A stretch of DNA of 64,000 bases. It comes from Jeotgalibaca sp052266715 (GTDB lineage Bacteria > Bacillota > Bacilli > Lactobacillales > Aerococcaceae). The stretch lies in assembly GCA_052266715.1 (NCBI GenBank), contig JBQPRB010000003.1; one strand, 5' to 3'. Each line of letters starts with the position of its first letter. The first letter of the stretch is position 1. Below are positions 52,442-60,738 of this stretch, in pieces. Under the pieces are notes generated by a model. That model was given only the letters and a program-made list of their open reading frames with translations. It did not search any database and was not told the origin of the DNA. The translations under genes were made by a program, and so were the position numbers.

Positions 52442-52620
52442 AGAAATCCCGGAGGACGGAGTGGTTGCTTGTGGCCGTGTCAAGGATGCAATGCGAAAGT
52501 AGGGACCGTTGGCGCTTCAGCGTCTACGAGCCCTTTGAGGCTTGCAAGCCCGGAGACTACAGGCTCCGGGTGGTCCCACGGCAGCACATAAGCAACCACG
52601 CAGGCCGAAGGGCATTTCCT
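52442..52620. ncRNA. GC-rich structured element, candidate RNA or repeat
   Basis: A non-coding stretch of about 180 bases that is much richer in G+C than its surroundings. Nested complementarity: 52443-52450 with 52610-52618 (one bulged base), a perfect 10-bp stem 52461-52470/52590-52599, 52474-52478/52578-52582, 52502-52507/52572-52577, and two inner hairpins 52511-52515/52520-52524 and 52549-52555/52564-52570. GGCTTGCAAGCC at 52539-52550 is self-complementary. I do not recognise a known RNA family. It could be a structured transcript, a regulatory leader/trailer, or a repetitive palindromic element. Strand is not decided by the sequence. Confidence 0.5.
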
Positions 52621-52639
52621 TCACAACAATAAATAACAA

Positions 52640-52678
52640 AAATGCACTGAAAAGCTACTTACTTTTCAGTGCATTTTT
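52640..52678 (+). terminator. intrinsic terminator downstream of galE
   Basis: A perfect 15-bp stem (52640-52654 with 52662-52676), 7-base loop and T-run. It ends transcripts from galE and the structured element before galU. Confidence 0.87.
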
Positions 52679-52702
52679 ATTTAGATAAAAGTTTGTTATA
52701 AT
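52673..52702 (+). promoter_or_regulatory. promoter of galU
   Basis: TATAAT at 52697-52702, 32 bases ahead of the galU start and directly behind a terminator. The -35 (about TTTATT) is weak. Confidence 0.55.
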
Positions 52703-52733
52703 GATAGAAAATGTATTTGAAAGGAAGTCTCTC

Positions 52734-53615
52734 ATGCAGAAGGTTAGGAAAGCAGTTATTCCGGCAGCGGGTTTAGGTACACGTTTTTTACCAGCTACAA
52801 AAGCAATGGCAAAAGAAATGATGCCGGTTGTTGACACGCCAAGTATCCAATATGTCGTTGAGGAAGCAATCAAAAGCGGCATTGAAGAAATTCTGATTGT
52901 GACTGGTAAAGGCAAGAATGCAATAGAAGATCACTTCGATGCAAATATTACCCTTGAAAATAATTTACGTGAAAAAGGTAAAGACGCTTTACTCGAAAAA
53001 GTAAAAGCTACTAATATTCCATCTATTCATTATGTACGTCAGGCTTACCCGAAAGGCTTGGGAGATGCGATTCTACAGGCAGCACCTTTTGTTGGCAACG
53101 AACCTTTTGTGGTATTGTTGGGTGACGATATCATGCCTAACGACGTTCCTTTAACAAAACAGTTAATGGAAATCTATGATAAATACGGAAAAGGTTCAAT
53201 CGCAACCATTAGAATCCCTGAAGAAAAATCCAATCGCTTTGGCGTGATTGATATGGACGGAGCATTGGGTGAGCATCTCCATTTAATCGATCATTTAGTC
53301 GAAAAACCATCGCCAGAGGAAGCACCAAGTAATTTGGGGATTGTCGGGCGTTATTTATTAACACCTGAAATTTTTGAAATTTTGAGGGAACAAGCACCGG
53401 ACTCCGGTGGTGAAGTTCAACTGACAGATGCTCTGGAAACATTGAACCAGATTTCGCCCTTGATTGCCTATGAATATACCGGCAAACGTTACGATGTGGG
53501 GGACAAATATGGCATGTTGATTGCGAACATCGAATTCGGTCTGGACCATCCGGAAACAGATGAAAAGATGAAGACGTTTATTAAAGAATTGGCGACTGAA
53601 CTTAAAGAAAATTAA
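52734..53615 (+). CDS. galU: UTP-glucose-1-phosphate uridylyltransferase
   Basis: 293 aa from ATG 52734 (AAAGGAAG upstream); an in-frame ATG at 52701 overlaps the -10 and is unlikely. VIPAAGLGTRFLPATKAMAKEMMPVVD is the diagnostic GalU start; LLGDDIM, VEKPSPEEAPSN, GRYLLTPEIFEIL and GKRYDVGDKYGML follow. Makes UDP-Glc, the source of UDP-Gal, UDP-GlcA and UDP-GalA here. It is 69 bp before ugd without a terminator, so both are probably one transcript. Confidence 0.96.
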   Translation: MQKVRKAVIPAAGLGTRFLPATKAMAKEMMPVVDTPSIQYVVEEAIKSGIEEILIVTGKGKNAIEDHFDANITLENNLREKGKDALLEKVKATNIPSIHYVRQAYPKGLGDAILQAAPFVGNEPFVVLLGDDIMPNDVPLTKQLMEIYDKYGKGSIATIRIPEEKSNRFGVIDMDGALGEHLHLIDHLVEKPSPEEAPSNLGIVGRYLLTPEIFEILREQAPDSGGEVQLTDALETLNQISPLIAYEYTGKRYDVGDKYGMLIANIEFGLDHPETDEKMKTFIKELATELKEN

Positions 53616-53684
53616 TAAACCTAACGAGAAAATTATGCTAGTATTAGCAGAAATCATTTTTAGAGAGCGAGATGTTACAGACAA

Positions 53685-54851
53685 ATGAATATTACCATTG
53701 TAGGAACAGGCTATGTCGGTTTATCCAATGCCGTATTACTGGCACAACATAACAAAGTGGTTGCTTTAGAAATCATTGAAGAAAAAGTCGATTTAATTAA
53801 CAAAAAAATCGCACCGATAGCTGATAAGGAAATCGAAGAATATCTAGCACACAAAGAACTTAATCTACTGGCAACAACCGATAAGGCAATTGCTTATGAG
53901 AAAGCTGAGTTCGTGGTTATTGCCACACCAACCAATTACGATGACAAACTGAATTTCTTCGATACGTCCAGTGTTGAATCGGTTATCGAGGATGTGCTGG
54001 AGTATCGTCCAGAAGCAACGATGATTATCAAATCTACCGTTCCGGTCGGCTATACAGCTGAAATTCGAGCAAAATATGGTGTCGATAATATTATCTTTTC
54101 ACCAGAATTCTTGCGTGAAGGTAAAGCTTTGTATGATAATTTGTATCCTTCCCGTATTATTATCGGGGAAGAATCAGAACGTGCCACTAAATTTGCGGAG
54201 CTTTTGATTCAAGGAGCCGAAAAAGAAGACATCGAAGTCTTGTTCATGAATTCAACCGAAGCTGAAGCGGTTAAGCTGTTTGCGAACACTTATTTGGCCC
54301 TTCGTGTGGCGTATTTTAATGAGCTGGACACTTACGCGGAAGTAAGAGGATTGGATACTAAATCAATCATCGAGGGTGTAGGTCTGGATCCACGTATTGG
54401 TTCACACTACAATAACCCATCCTTCGGTTATGGTGGCTACTGCTTGCCGAAAGATACTAAACAACTATTGGCGAACTACGATGATGTTCCGAACAACTTG
54501 ATTCAAGCCGTTGTTGAATCAAATCGGACACGCAAAGATCATATTGCGGATATGGTTATCCAAAGAAATCCAAAAGTTGTCGGTATTTACCGCCTGACCA
54601 TGAAATCCGGATCAGATAACTTCCGTTCCTCGTCGATTCAAGGTATTATGAAACGCATCAAGGCTAAGGGAATCGAAGTCGTGGTTTACGAACCTGTACT
54701 GGAAGATGAAACCTTCTATAACTCACGTGTCATCCGCGATTTGGAAGAATTCAAACAAATCTCGGACGTGATCGTTTCTAATCGTAATGCGAAGGAACTG
54801 GAAAATGTACAAGATAAAGTTTATACGCGGGACTTGTTTAACGATAACTGA
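53685..54851 (+). CDS. ugd: UDP-glucose 6-dehydrogenase
   Basis: 388 aa NAD-dependent dehydrogenase making UDP-GlcA. ITIVGTGYVGLSNAVLLAQ binds NAD, IKSTVPVGYT and SPEFLREGKALYDNLYPSRII are UDPG-DH signatures, and NNPSFGYGGYCLPKDTKQLL has the catalytic Cys. The C-terminal domain contains KSGSDNFRSSSIQGIMKRIKAKG. This is the short Gram-positive type (~390 aa). Its N- and C-termini are recognisable in the decayed copy at 22-1028. UDP-GlcA feeds the CapI-like epimerase. Confidence 0.95.
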   Translation: MNITIVGTGYVGLSNAVLLAQHNKVVALEIIEEKVDLINKKIAPIADKEIEEYLAHKELNLLATTDKAIAYEKAEFVVIATPTNYDDKLNFFDTSSVESVIEDVLEYRPEATMIIKSTVPVGYTAEIRAKYGVDNIIFSPEFLREGKALYDNLYPSRIIIGEESERATKFAELLIQGAEKEDIEVLFMNSTEAEAVKLFANTYLALRVAYFNELDTYAEVRGLDTKSIIEGVGLDPRIGSHYNNPSFGYGGYCLPKDTKQLLANYDDVPNNLIQAVVESNRTRKDHIADMVIQRNPKVVGIYRLTMKSGSDNFRSSSIQGIMKRIKAKGIEVVVYEPVLEDETFYNSRVIRDLEEFKQISDVIVSNRNAKELENVQDKVYTRDLFNDN

Positions 54852-54858
54852 TATTAAT

Positions 54859-54906
54859 AAGCCTATAATTATTATTATTTGATTAATAATTATAGGCTTT
54901 CTTTTT
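54859..54906 (+). terminator. intrinsic terminator after ugd
   Basis: A perfect 16-bp stem (54859-54874 with 54884-54899), 9-base loop and T-rich tail. It separates galU-ugd from the third polysaccharide module. Confidence 0.87.
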
Positions 54907-54930
54907 CATTCAGCTTATGTTTGCTATAAT
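54902..54930 (+). promoter_or_regulatory. promoter of module 3
   Basis: TGCTATAAT (extended -10, TATAAT at 54925-54930) just after the ugd terminator and about 85 bases before the flippase start. The -35 is T-rich and weak, as allowed for extended -10 promoters. Confidence 0.55.
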
Positions 54931-55014
54931 ATATCAGACTTTTATAAACAAGAAAGCTTTACATAACCGAAATATTTAGTATTTTGGAAATTCTAATCAG
55001 AGAGGTTATACAAA

Positions 55015-56442
55015 TTGAATCCATATAAAAAACTACTCGGAAACTCAGCATTATTCGCAATTGGTAATTTAGGAAGTAAGCTGATTTCCATTATTCTGGT
55101 GCCACTGTATACTTATTATTTGACGACATCAGAATATGGGCTTGTTGATATTGTTATTTCGACAAGTAGTATGTTGTTACCCATTATATCGTTAAGTGTC
55201 TATGAAGCGGTTCTGAGATTCATAATGGATCATTCTCATGATGACGACACCATTTTAACAAACGGTGTATTTGCGACCATTGTTGGTGGCCTAATTATTT
55301 TGTTGGCATATCCTATTCTCAGTTACTTCAATGTCCTTGGAGAATTGTTGCCATTCATGGTCCTCATTCTAATGTTGCAAGCACTTCAGTCACTGTTAGC
55401 GCAATATACCCGTTCAATTGGAAATATAAAAGAATATGCATTGAATGGTATTATTATGTCTTTCGTGACTGGGGGAATGAATATACTGTTACTGGTGTAC
55501 TTAGGTTGGGGAATCAACGGTTATCTAACCTCATTGGTAGTAAGTAATATTATTTCAATCCTTTATCTTGGATGGGCTTCAAGCGTCCATCGTCATATTC
55601 GCCTATCTAAATTCGATTTAGAAAAATTAAAAGATATGTTTAAGTATTCGATTCCGCTAATTCCGAATTCTTTTATGTGGTGGATTATTAATGCCTCTAA
55701 CCGTTACTTTATCTATCTGTTCGTAGGAGCAAGTGCAAATGGATTGTTCGCGGTGGCGAATAAAATTCCCAGTCTCTTATCTATTTTAAACACAATATTT
55801 TTCCAGGCTTGGCAACTATCCGCAATTGAAGAATTCGGATCTAAAGATAAATCGAAACTATATTCAAATGTTTTTAATTATTTTTCATTAGTGATGTTTA
55901 TGGGGACGTCTGCCATATTGATTATTTTGAAGCCTTTGATCAATATGACTGTGCAAGAAGATTTTTACGGTAGTTGGAGGCTTGTGCCATTTTTGCTGTT
56001 GGGAGTAACCTTTTCGAGCTTTTCTGGTTTCTTGGGTACTAACTATGTGGCTGCCAAAGAAACAAAAGGCGTATTCAAAACCTCCGTATTTGGTGGAATC
56101 GTAAGTGTCATCACGAATTTTATTTTCGTTCCGATATTCGGAGCGAATGGCGCAGGAATCTCTACTATGGCAAGCTTTTTTGTTATCTGGATTCTACGAG
56201 AACGGGATACAAGAAAATACATAAAAATGGACATTGATAAGAAAAGTGTTTTCAAAAACCTAGCCGTTATAGCTTTACAGATTGCTGTTTTATATATGGA
56301 CCGTCCGTTAGTTCAGGAAATGATTATAGAAAGCTTGCTCTTTATAATCTTACTGTTAATTAATAAAAAATATCTCTTGGTTGTATTTAAGCTCGTGAAG
56401 CAGATGATTGAGAAAAAAAAGGGGACTGAAAATGAAGATTAG
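55015..56442 (+). CDS. wzx: polysaccharide flippase (module 3)
   Basis: 475 aa MOP-superfamily exporter, TTG start behind AGAGAGGT. KKLLGNSALFAIGNLGSKLISIILVPLYTYYLTTSEYG is a typical Firmicute Wzx N-terminus. KDMFKYSIPLIPNSFMWWIINASNRYFI, and GLFAVANKIPSLLSILNTIFFQAWQLSAIEE mid-protein, are characteristic. About fourteen spans. It heads the third module and differs in subfamily from the flippases at 7350 and 29456. The end overlaps the next start by 11 bases. Confidence 0.89.
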   Translation: MNPYKKLLGNSALFAIGNLGSKLISIILVPLYTYYLTTSEYGLVDIVISTSSMLLPIISLSVYEAVLRFIMDHSHDDDTILTNGVFATIVGGLIILLAYPILSYFNVLGELLPFMVLILMLQALQSLLAQYTRSIGNIKEYALNGIIMSFVTGGMNILLLVYLGWGINGYLTSLVVSNIISILYLGWASSVHRHIRLSKFDLEKLKDMFKYSIPLIPNSFMWWIINASNRYFIYLFVGASANGLFAVANKIPSLLSILNTIFFQAWQLSAIEEFGSKDKSKLYSNVFNYFSLVMFMGTSAILIILKPLINMTVQEDFYGSWRLVPFLLLGVTFSSFSGFLGTNYVAAKETKGVFKTSVFGGIVSVITNFIFVPIFGANGAGISTMASFFVIWILRERDTRKYIKMDIDKKSVFKNLAVIALQIAVLYMDRPLVQEMIIESLLFIILLLINKKYLLVVFKLVKQMIEKKKGTENED

Positions 56443-57415
56443 TATTGTTGTTCCAATTTTTAATGAACAGACACTGTTGCAGAGATGTGTAGAATCCATT
56501 GTGAATCAAACATATCGTAATTTGGAAATTATTTTGGTTGATGACGGCTCCACAGACAATAGTCTCTCTATTGCACGCGAGTATTTAAGTGACTCTCGCG
56601 TCTCTGTATTCCATAAACCTAATGGTGGCCTTTCAAGCACCAGAAATTATGGGATTGAAAGAGTAACCGGAGATTTTATTGGATTTGTTGACAGCGACGA
56701 CTGGATTGAACTGGATATCATCGAACATTGTGTAAAAATTATCGAAAAATATCAGAGCGATATTGTCGATTTCAGAAGTATTTTTAAAAATACAGATACT
56801 GAAGAGACACCTGTCCCTGAAGAATATACTTATGAAGTCATTGAAAAAGATAAGCTTAAGTATGACTATCTCTACAAAGGGCAAACCCAAAAAATGCCTT
56901 TTTCAGTTTGCCGCAAACTTTATAAACGGGATTTGTTTGATGCAATCCGTTTCATTGAAGGGATGAAGAATGAAGACATCGTTATCAATTTCGAATTGAT
57001 GGCTGTTGGTAACAAGTTGGTGCATACGAATAAAATAGGCTACAATTACTTCCAGTCTGAGGGTAGTATGACGCGAGGTGGCTTAAAGGAAAGTGATTTT
57101 GACCTCTTGAAAGCTTGTCAATATTTGACGGAGATGAGCCAAAACGACCCTGAAGATGTGAAATATCTTGTAAAAGTCAAGTATGCACGCTCGTATTTTT
57201 CTTTATTGGCCAAAATCGCCTTTTACGGTTTTGCTGATGAGAACTTGGATCAAAAAAAGGTAGTGAATGATTTAACCAAACGGCTAAGGGAAAATTATGG
57301 CTTACTTATGCAATCACCGATGCCATTGAACAGAAAATTAATGGTTACAGCCTTGAGCCTTGATATGCGCTTCCTGCAACTGCCTTTAAAAGCTTATAAA
57401 GCTCTCAAGAGGTGA
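56432..57415 (+). CDS. glycosyltransferase family 2
   Basis: GT-A transferase, 327 aa from ATG 56432, with AAGGGGA upstream; the in-frame ATG-like start at 56408 lacks a site. ISIVVPIFNEQTLLQRCVESI, VDDGSTDNSLSIA, PNGGLSSTRNYGIE and FVDSDDWIELDII are the EpsH/CpsI-type motifs; GMKNEDIVINFELMA is the acceptor-side ED motif. Very similar in plan to the GT2 at 27417. Donor unknown. Confidence 0.87.
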   Translation: MKISIVVPIFNEQTLLQRCVESIVNQTYRNLEIILVDDGSTDNSLSIAREYLSDSRVSVFHKPNGGLSSTRNYGIERVTGDFIGFVDSDDWIELDIIEHCVKIIEKYQSDIVDFRSIFKNTDTEETPVPEEYTYEVIEKDKLKYDYLYKGQTQKMPFSVCRKLYKRDLFDAIRFIEGMKNEDIVINFELMAVGNKLVHTNKIGYNYFQSEGSMTRGGLKESDFDLLKACQYLTEMSQNDPEDVKYLVKVKYARSYFSLLAKIAFYGFADENLDQKKVVNDLTKRLRENYGLLMQSPMPLNRKLMVTALSLDMRFLQLPLKAYKALKR

Positions 57416-57420
57416 TGAGA

Positions 57421-58548
57421 ATGAGGATATTGATTTATGGTGTCTCCAACAATTATGGCGGAATTGAGACCTTCTTTTTAAACCTAATTAAAAGGATTAA
57501 TCCTGCAGAAATCCAGTTTGATTTTATTACTTCGTCCGAGGAACCGTGCAGCTATGAAAAAGAAATAACGGATGTTGGCGGTGAGAATTTTAGCATTATC
57601 CCCTGGGGGAAGCAACCCAAGGAACATATTGCAGCAGTAAAAAAGATTGTCCAGGGAAATAACTATGATTATGTCTGGATAAATACTGCTTCCGCTAGTA
57701 AAGTCGGGGTTTATGAACAAATTAAAGCTGCTTCTTCTGCAACTATCATTATTCACAGCCATGGTGCTTCCTTTGAATCAAAGAGAAAAGGGATTAAAAG
57801 ATTTGTGTTGAAAAGCATGCATTTGTTAAATAAACGCAAACTTGCAAAAGTTGCTGATATAAAATTTGCCACTTCAAAAGAAGCGGCAAATTGGTTGTTT
57901 GGTGACGAATGGTCAAGTAACACCTGTTACTTTATCAAGAATGGTATTGATTCAATGCGTTTTACATTCGATGCAGAGAAGCGCCAAAAAATACGCAACG
58001 ATTTGGCATTATCAGACCAACTTGTTTTAGGTCACGTTGGGCGTTTAGCAGAAGTAAAAAACCAATCGTTTTTATTAGATATCCTTAAAGAGATACAATT
58101 GAAGCATCGCAACTCCAAGTTAATGCTGATTGGTTCTGGACCATTGGAAGAACAGCTTAAAAAGGAAGCCGAAGCTAAAGGAATAGCGTCTGACGTCCTT
58201 TTTTTAGGTTACCAAGAAGATGCTGCTCCCTATTTGTCTGCAATGGATGCTTTCCTACTTCCTTCTATTTCAGAAGGTCTGCCAATATCCGCTGTCGAGG
58301 CACAAGCAGCTGATTTACCATGTTTTCTTTCAGATACAATAACTAAAGAAGTGGCAATAATTGAAGATGTAGTGTTTCTTTCCATCAGGGAAAGTCCCGA
58401 AAAATGGGTAGATAGCATTTTACAAAGGGCCCAAGGACGATTGAGAAAGAATCAAGCAGCCGTATTTGAGGCGAAGCGATTCAACATACAGAATACTGTT
58501 GAGAGTATTGAAGAAATATTAAAGACGAATAATCAGAAAGATTATTGA
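57421..58548 (+). CDS. glycosyltransferase family 4
   Basis: GT-B transferase, 375 aa from ATG 57421 behind AAGAGGTGAT; GTG 57412 and ATG 57415 are in-frame alternatives. ILIYGVSNNYGGIETFFLNLIKR, IIIHSHGASFE, LGHVGRLAEVKNQSFLLDIL and PSISEGLPISAVEAQAADLP are the GT4/EpsF-like motifs. It resembles the GT4 at 2390 in layout and in the unusual VEAQAA/IEAQAA after the EGL motif, suggesting that these two share ancestry. It may add the same kind of sugar in modules 1 and 3. Confidence 0.86.
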   Translation: MRILIYGVSNNYGGIETFFLNLIKRINPAEIQFDFITSSEEPCSYEKEITDVGGENFSIIPWGKQPKEHIAAVKKIVQGNNYDYVWINTASASKVGVYEQIKAASSATIIIHSHGASFESKRKGIKRFVLKSMHLLNKRKLAKVADIKFATSKEAANWLFGDEWSSNTCYFIKNGIDSMRFTFDAEKRQKIRNDLALSDQLVLGHVGRLAEVKNQSFLLDILKEIQLKHRNSKLMLIGSGPLEEQLKKEAEAKGIASDVLFLGYQEDAAPYLSAMDAFLLPSISEGLPISAVEAQAADLPCFLSDTITKEVAIIEDVVFLSIRESPEKWVDSILQRAQGRLRKNQAAVFEAKRFNIQNTVESIEEILKTNNQKDY

Positions 58549-58564
58549 AGAAAGAGGTATTGAA

Positions 58565-59608
58565 ATGGAATTGAATAAAAAAATTACTGTTCTAATGCCT
58601 GTTTATAATGCAGAAGCTTACTTACGCGAAAGCATTGAGAGTATCCTGGGTCAGACCTTTACCGATTTCGATCTTTTGGCAATTGATGATGGTTCAACGG
58701 ATGCAAGTGCAGAAATCATTCAAAGTTTTGAGGATGAACGTGTCATTTACTTAAATAACGAACAGAATATGGGCATCGTAAAAACTTTGAACCGTGGGCT
58801 GGATTTGATTAAGAGTGACTATATTGTCCGAATGGATTCAGATGATATTTGCTTACCATCACGTTTTGAACAACAAGTTGCTTTCATGGATGCTAATCCC
58901 GAAGTAGCAGTTGCTGGTACTAGCATCAAAATTTTTAACGATTCAGGAAAGACCACGGATAAAATTGTTGAAACAGATTCAAAAAGAATACGCACGCAAT
59001 TATTGTTTGAAGCTTCTATCATGCACCCGACGGTTATTCTGCGTAATGCCGTTATCCAAAAGGAACAGTATCGTTATGATGCACGTCATAAATCAACTGA
59101 GGATTTAGGAATGTGGCAGAAAATTTCCATGAAGTATGAGCTGGCTAATTTACCTTCCATCCAACTAGAGTATCGAGACAACGCTTTTGGCATTACTCGA
59201 ACCTCTGAAAAAGACATGAACTCATTTGACGAAGCGCATATCGTAGTATACCGCGACTTATTCAAACAACTGTCGCTGTCATTCTCGGATGAAGAAGTCC
59301 GGGCTTATAGAGGGTTTCTATCCCGCCATTTCTCTTTCTCTGATAATGAAATGGAATCACTGGCTAATATATTGAAACGCATACGAACCAATCTAGAACC
59401 AAGTAAATTCGACTTTGACATTTTTGATGAGAAGGCAAGTAGTTTCTACCGTAATAATTGTCTAAACAAAGGGATGAGTTACCGGATGTTCAAAAAGGTC
59501 TATACAGAATATTACTCAGAAGCATTCAAGTTGATCAGAAAAGAAAAAATAAAATTCAGTTTGCAGAGATTTCTACAAATAAAATCAAGGCTACAGAAGG
59601 AGAAATAA
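58565..59608 (+). CDS. glycosyltransferase family 2
   Basis: GT-A transferase, 347 aa. ITVLMPVYNAEAYLRESIESIL, IDDGSTDASAEIIQSF, NMGIVKTLNRGLDLI and RMDSDDICLPSRFEQQVAFM are typical of the WcaA/AmsE-like group. IMHPTVILRNAV and STEDLGMWQKISM follow on the acceptor side. AAAGAGGT upstream of ATG. The pyruvyltransferase gene begins directly at its stop codon. Donor unknown. Confidence 0.87.
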   Translation: MELNKKITVLMPVYNAEAYLRESIESILGQTFTDFDLLAIDDGSTDASAEIIQSFEDERVIYLNNEQNMGIVKTLNRGLDLIKSDYIVRMDSDDICLPSRFEQQVAFMDANPEVAVAGTSIKIFNDSGKTTDKIVETDSKRIRTQLLFEASIMHPTVILRNAVIQKEQYRYDARHKSTEDLGMWQKISMKYELANLPSIQLEYRDNAFGITRTSEKDMNSFDEAHIVVYRDLFKQLSLSFSDEEVRAYRGFLSRHFSFSDNEMESLANILKRIRTNLEPSKFDFDIFDEKASSFYRNNCLNKGMSYRMFKKVYTEYYSEAFKLIRKEKIKFSLQRFLQIKSRLQKEK

Positions 59609-60724
59609 ATGAAACAGTTTATCAAAAAAATGGCCCCTGCCCCAATGTTGCGTGCATACCGCCGTTATAAAAAAAGAGATGAGATACATTATTTTAATAA
59701 ACGCTACAAACAGATTGTTACACACCTATCGGAATCTAAGGATACTGAAAGAATTATCTTAATAGGGACTTCAGTATACGGAAATTTGGGTGACCAAGCT
59801 ATTTCAAGCGCAGAAATTGCTTTTCTGGATAACCATTTTCCTGACCGTAAAATCATCGAAATACCCAATACTATGTATTTTTATAACAGCCAAGCTGTTA
59901 AGTCTCATGTGAAGGACTCGGATATCTTGTTAATCAATGGTGGTGGCTTTATGGGTACCCTTTGGCCTGAAGCAGAAGAGATGGCGAGAGATGTTGTCCG
60001 TCATTTCAAGAATAATCGTATTATCATCATGCCACAAACCATTTATTTTTCGAAAGATGAAAAGGGTCAACAGGAATTGCTGCGGTCTAAGGAAGTCTAT
60101 CAAAACCATGCAGATTTGACTTTATTTGTACGTGACCTACCTTCATTCGAATTTGCAAATGCAAATTTGAAAGGAAAGAATTTTACAGAAATTAATTTGA
60201 TGCCGGATATTGTAACTTTTATAAAGAAAGATGTGGGCCCGGAAGAACGCAATCAAATTATGTTTTGTATGCGGAATGACAAAGAAAAAATTGACAACAA
60301 TGAGCAATTGATTATTATCAATAAATATCTTAGTGATAATAATAGCTTGCCTATTCAGTATCGGGATACTGTTGTAGAAGAACAAATCGATTTATATAAT
60401 CGTGCAGATGCTTTAACTAAAACGTATCACGAATTCCGTAAATCAAAATTAATTATTACCGATAGACTTCATGGCATGGTTATTTCTGCAATCACTGGTA
60501 CACCTTGTCTGGCATTAAATAATATCAGTGGAAAAGTTCGTGGCCAATACGAGTGGATCAAACATCTAAATTATATTTATTACGTGGAAGATGTTTCTGA
60601 AATCCCAGAAAAGTTAGCATCATTACTAAAGCTTGAAGAAACGGCTTACAACAATGAAGAACTTTTACCTTATTTCGATAAACTCGCTCAAACTATAGAG
60701 CAAGGTAGCAATAGTAATCTTTAA
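59609..60724 (+). CDS. polysaccharide pyruvyl transferase
   Basis: 371 aa, Pfam PS_pyruv_trans/CsaB-like. IILIGTSVYGNLGDQAISSAEIAFL, LLINGGGFMGTLWPEAEEM, IMPQTIYFS and ITDRLHGMVISAITGTPCLALNN are the family blocks. It transfers pyruvate from PEP to form a ketal on a hexose, giving an acidic group on the polymer. ATG follows AAGGAG at the end of the preceding gene. A sugar-transferring role is also known for some members (EpsI/EpsO-like are annotated as pyruvyltransferases), so the exact acceptor remains open. Confidence 0.86.
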   Translation: MKQFIKKMAPAPMLRAYRRYKKRDEIHYFNKRYKQIVTHLSESKDTERIILIGTSVYGNLGDQAISSAEIAFLDNHFPDRKIIEIPNTMYFYNSQAVKSHVKDSDILLINGGGFMGTLWPEAEEMARDVVRHFKNNRIIIMPQTIYFSKDEKGQQELLRSKEVYQNHADLTLFVRDLPSFEFANANLKGKNFTEINLMPDIVTFIKKDVGPEERNQIMFCMRNDKEKIDNNEQLIIINKYLSDNNSLPIQYRDTVVEEQIDLYNRADALTKTYHEFRKSKLIITDRLHGMVISAITGTPCLALNNISGKVRGQYEWIKHLNYIYYVEDVSEIPEKLASLLKLEETAYNNEELLPYFDKLAQTIEQGSNSNL

Positions 60725-60738
60725 CAGGGGGTATCAGA

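Noticed and set aside
52442..52620. 6S RNA, RNase P RNA, SRP RNA or tmRNA
   Set aside because: I could not find the conserved core sequences of these RNAs in either strand, and no tRNA-like end or tag frame is present.
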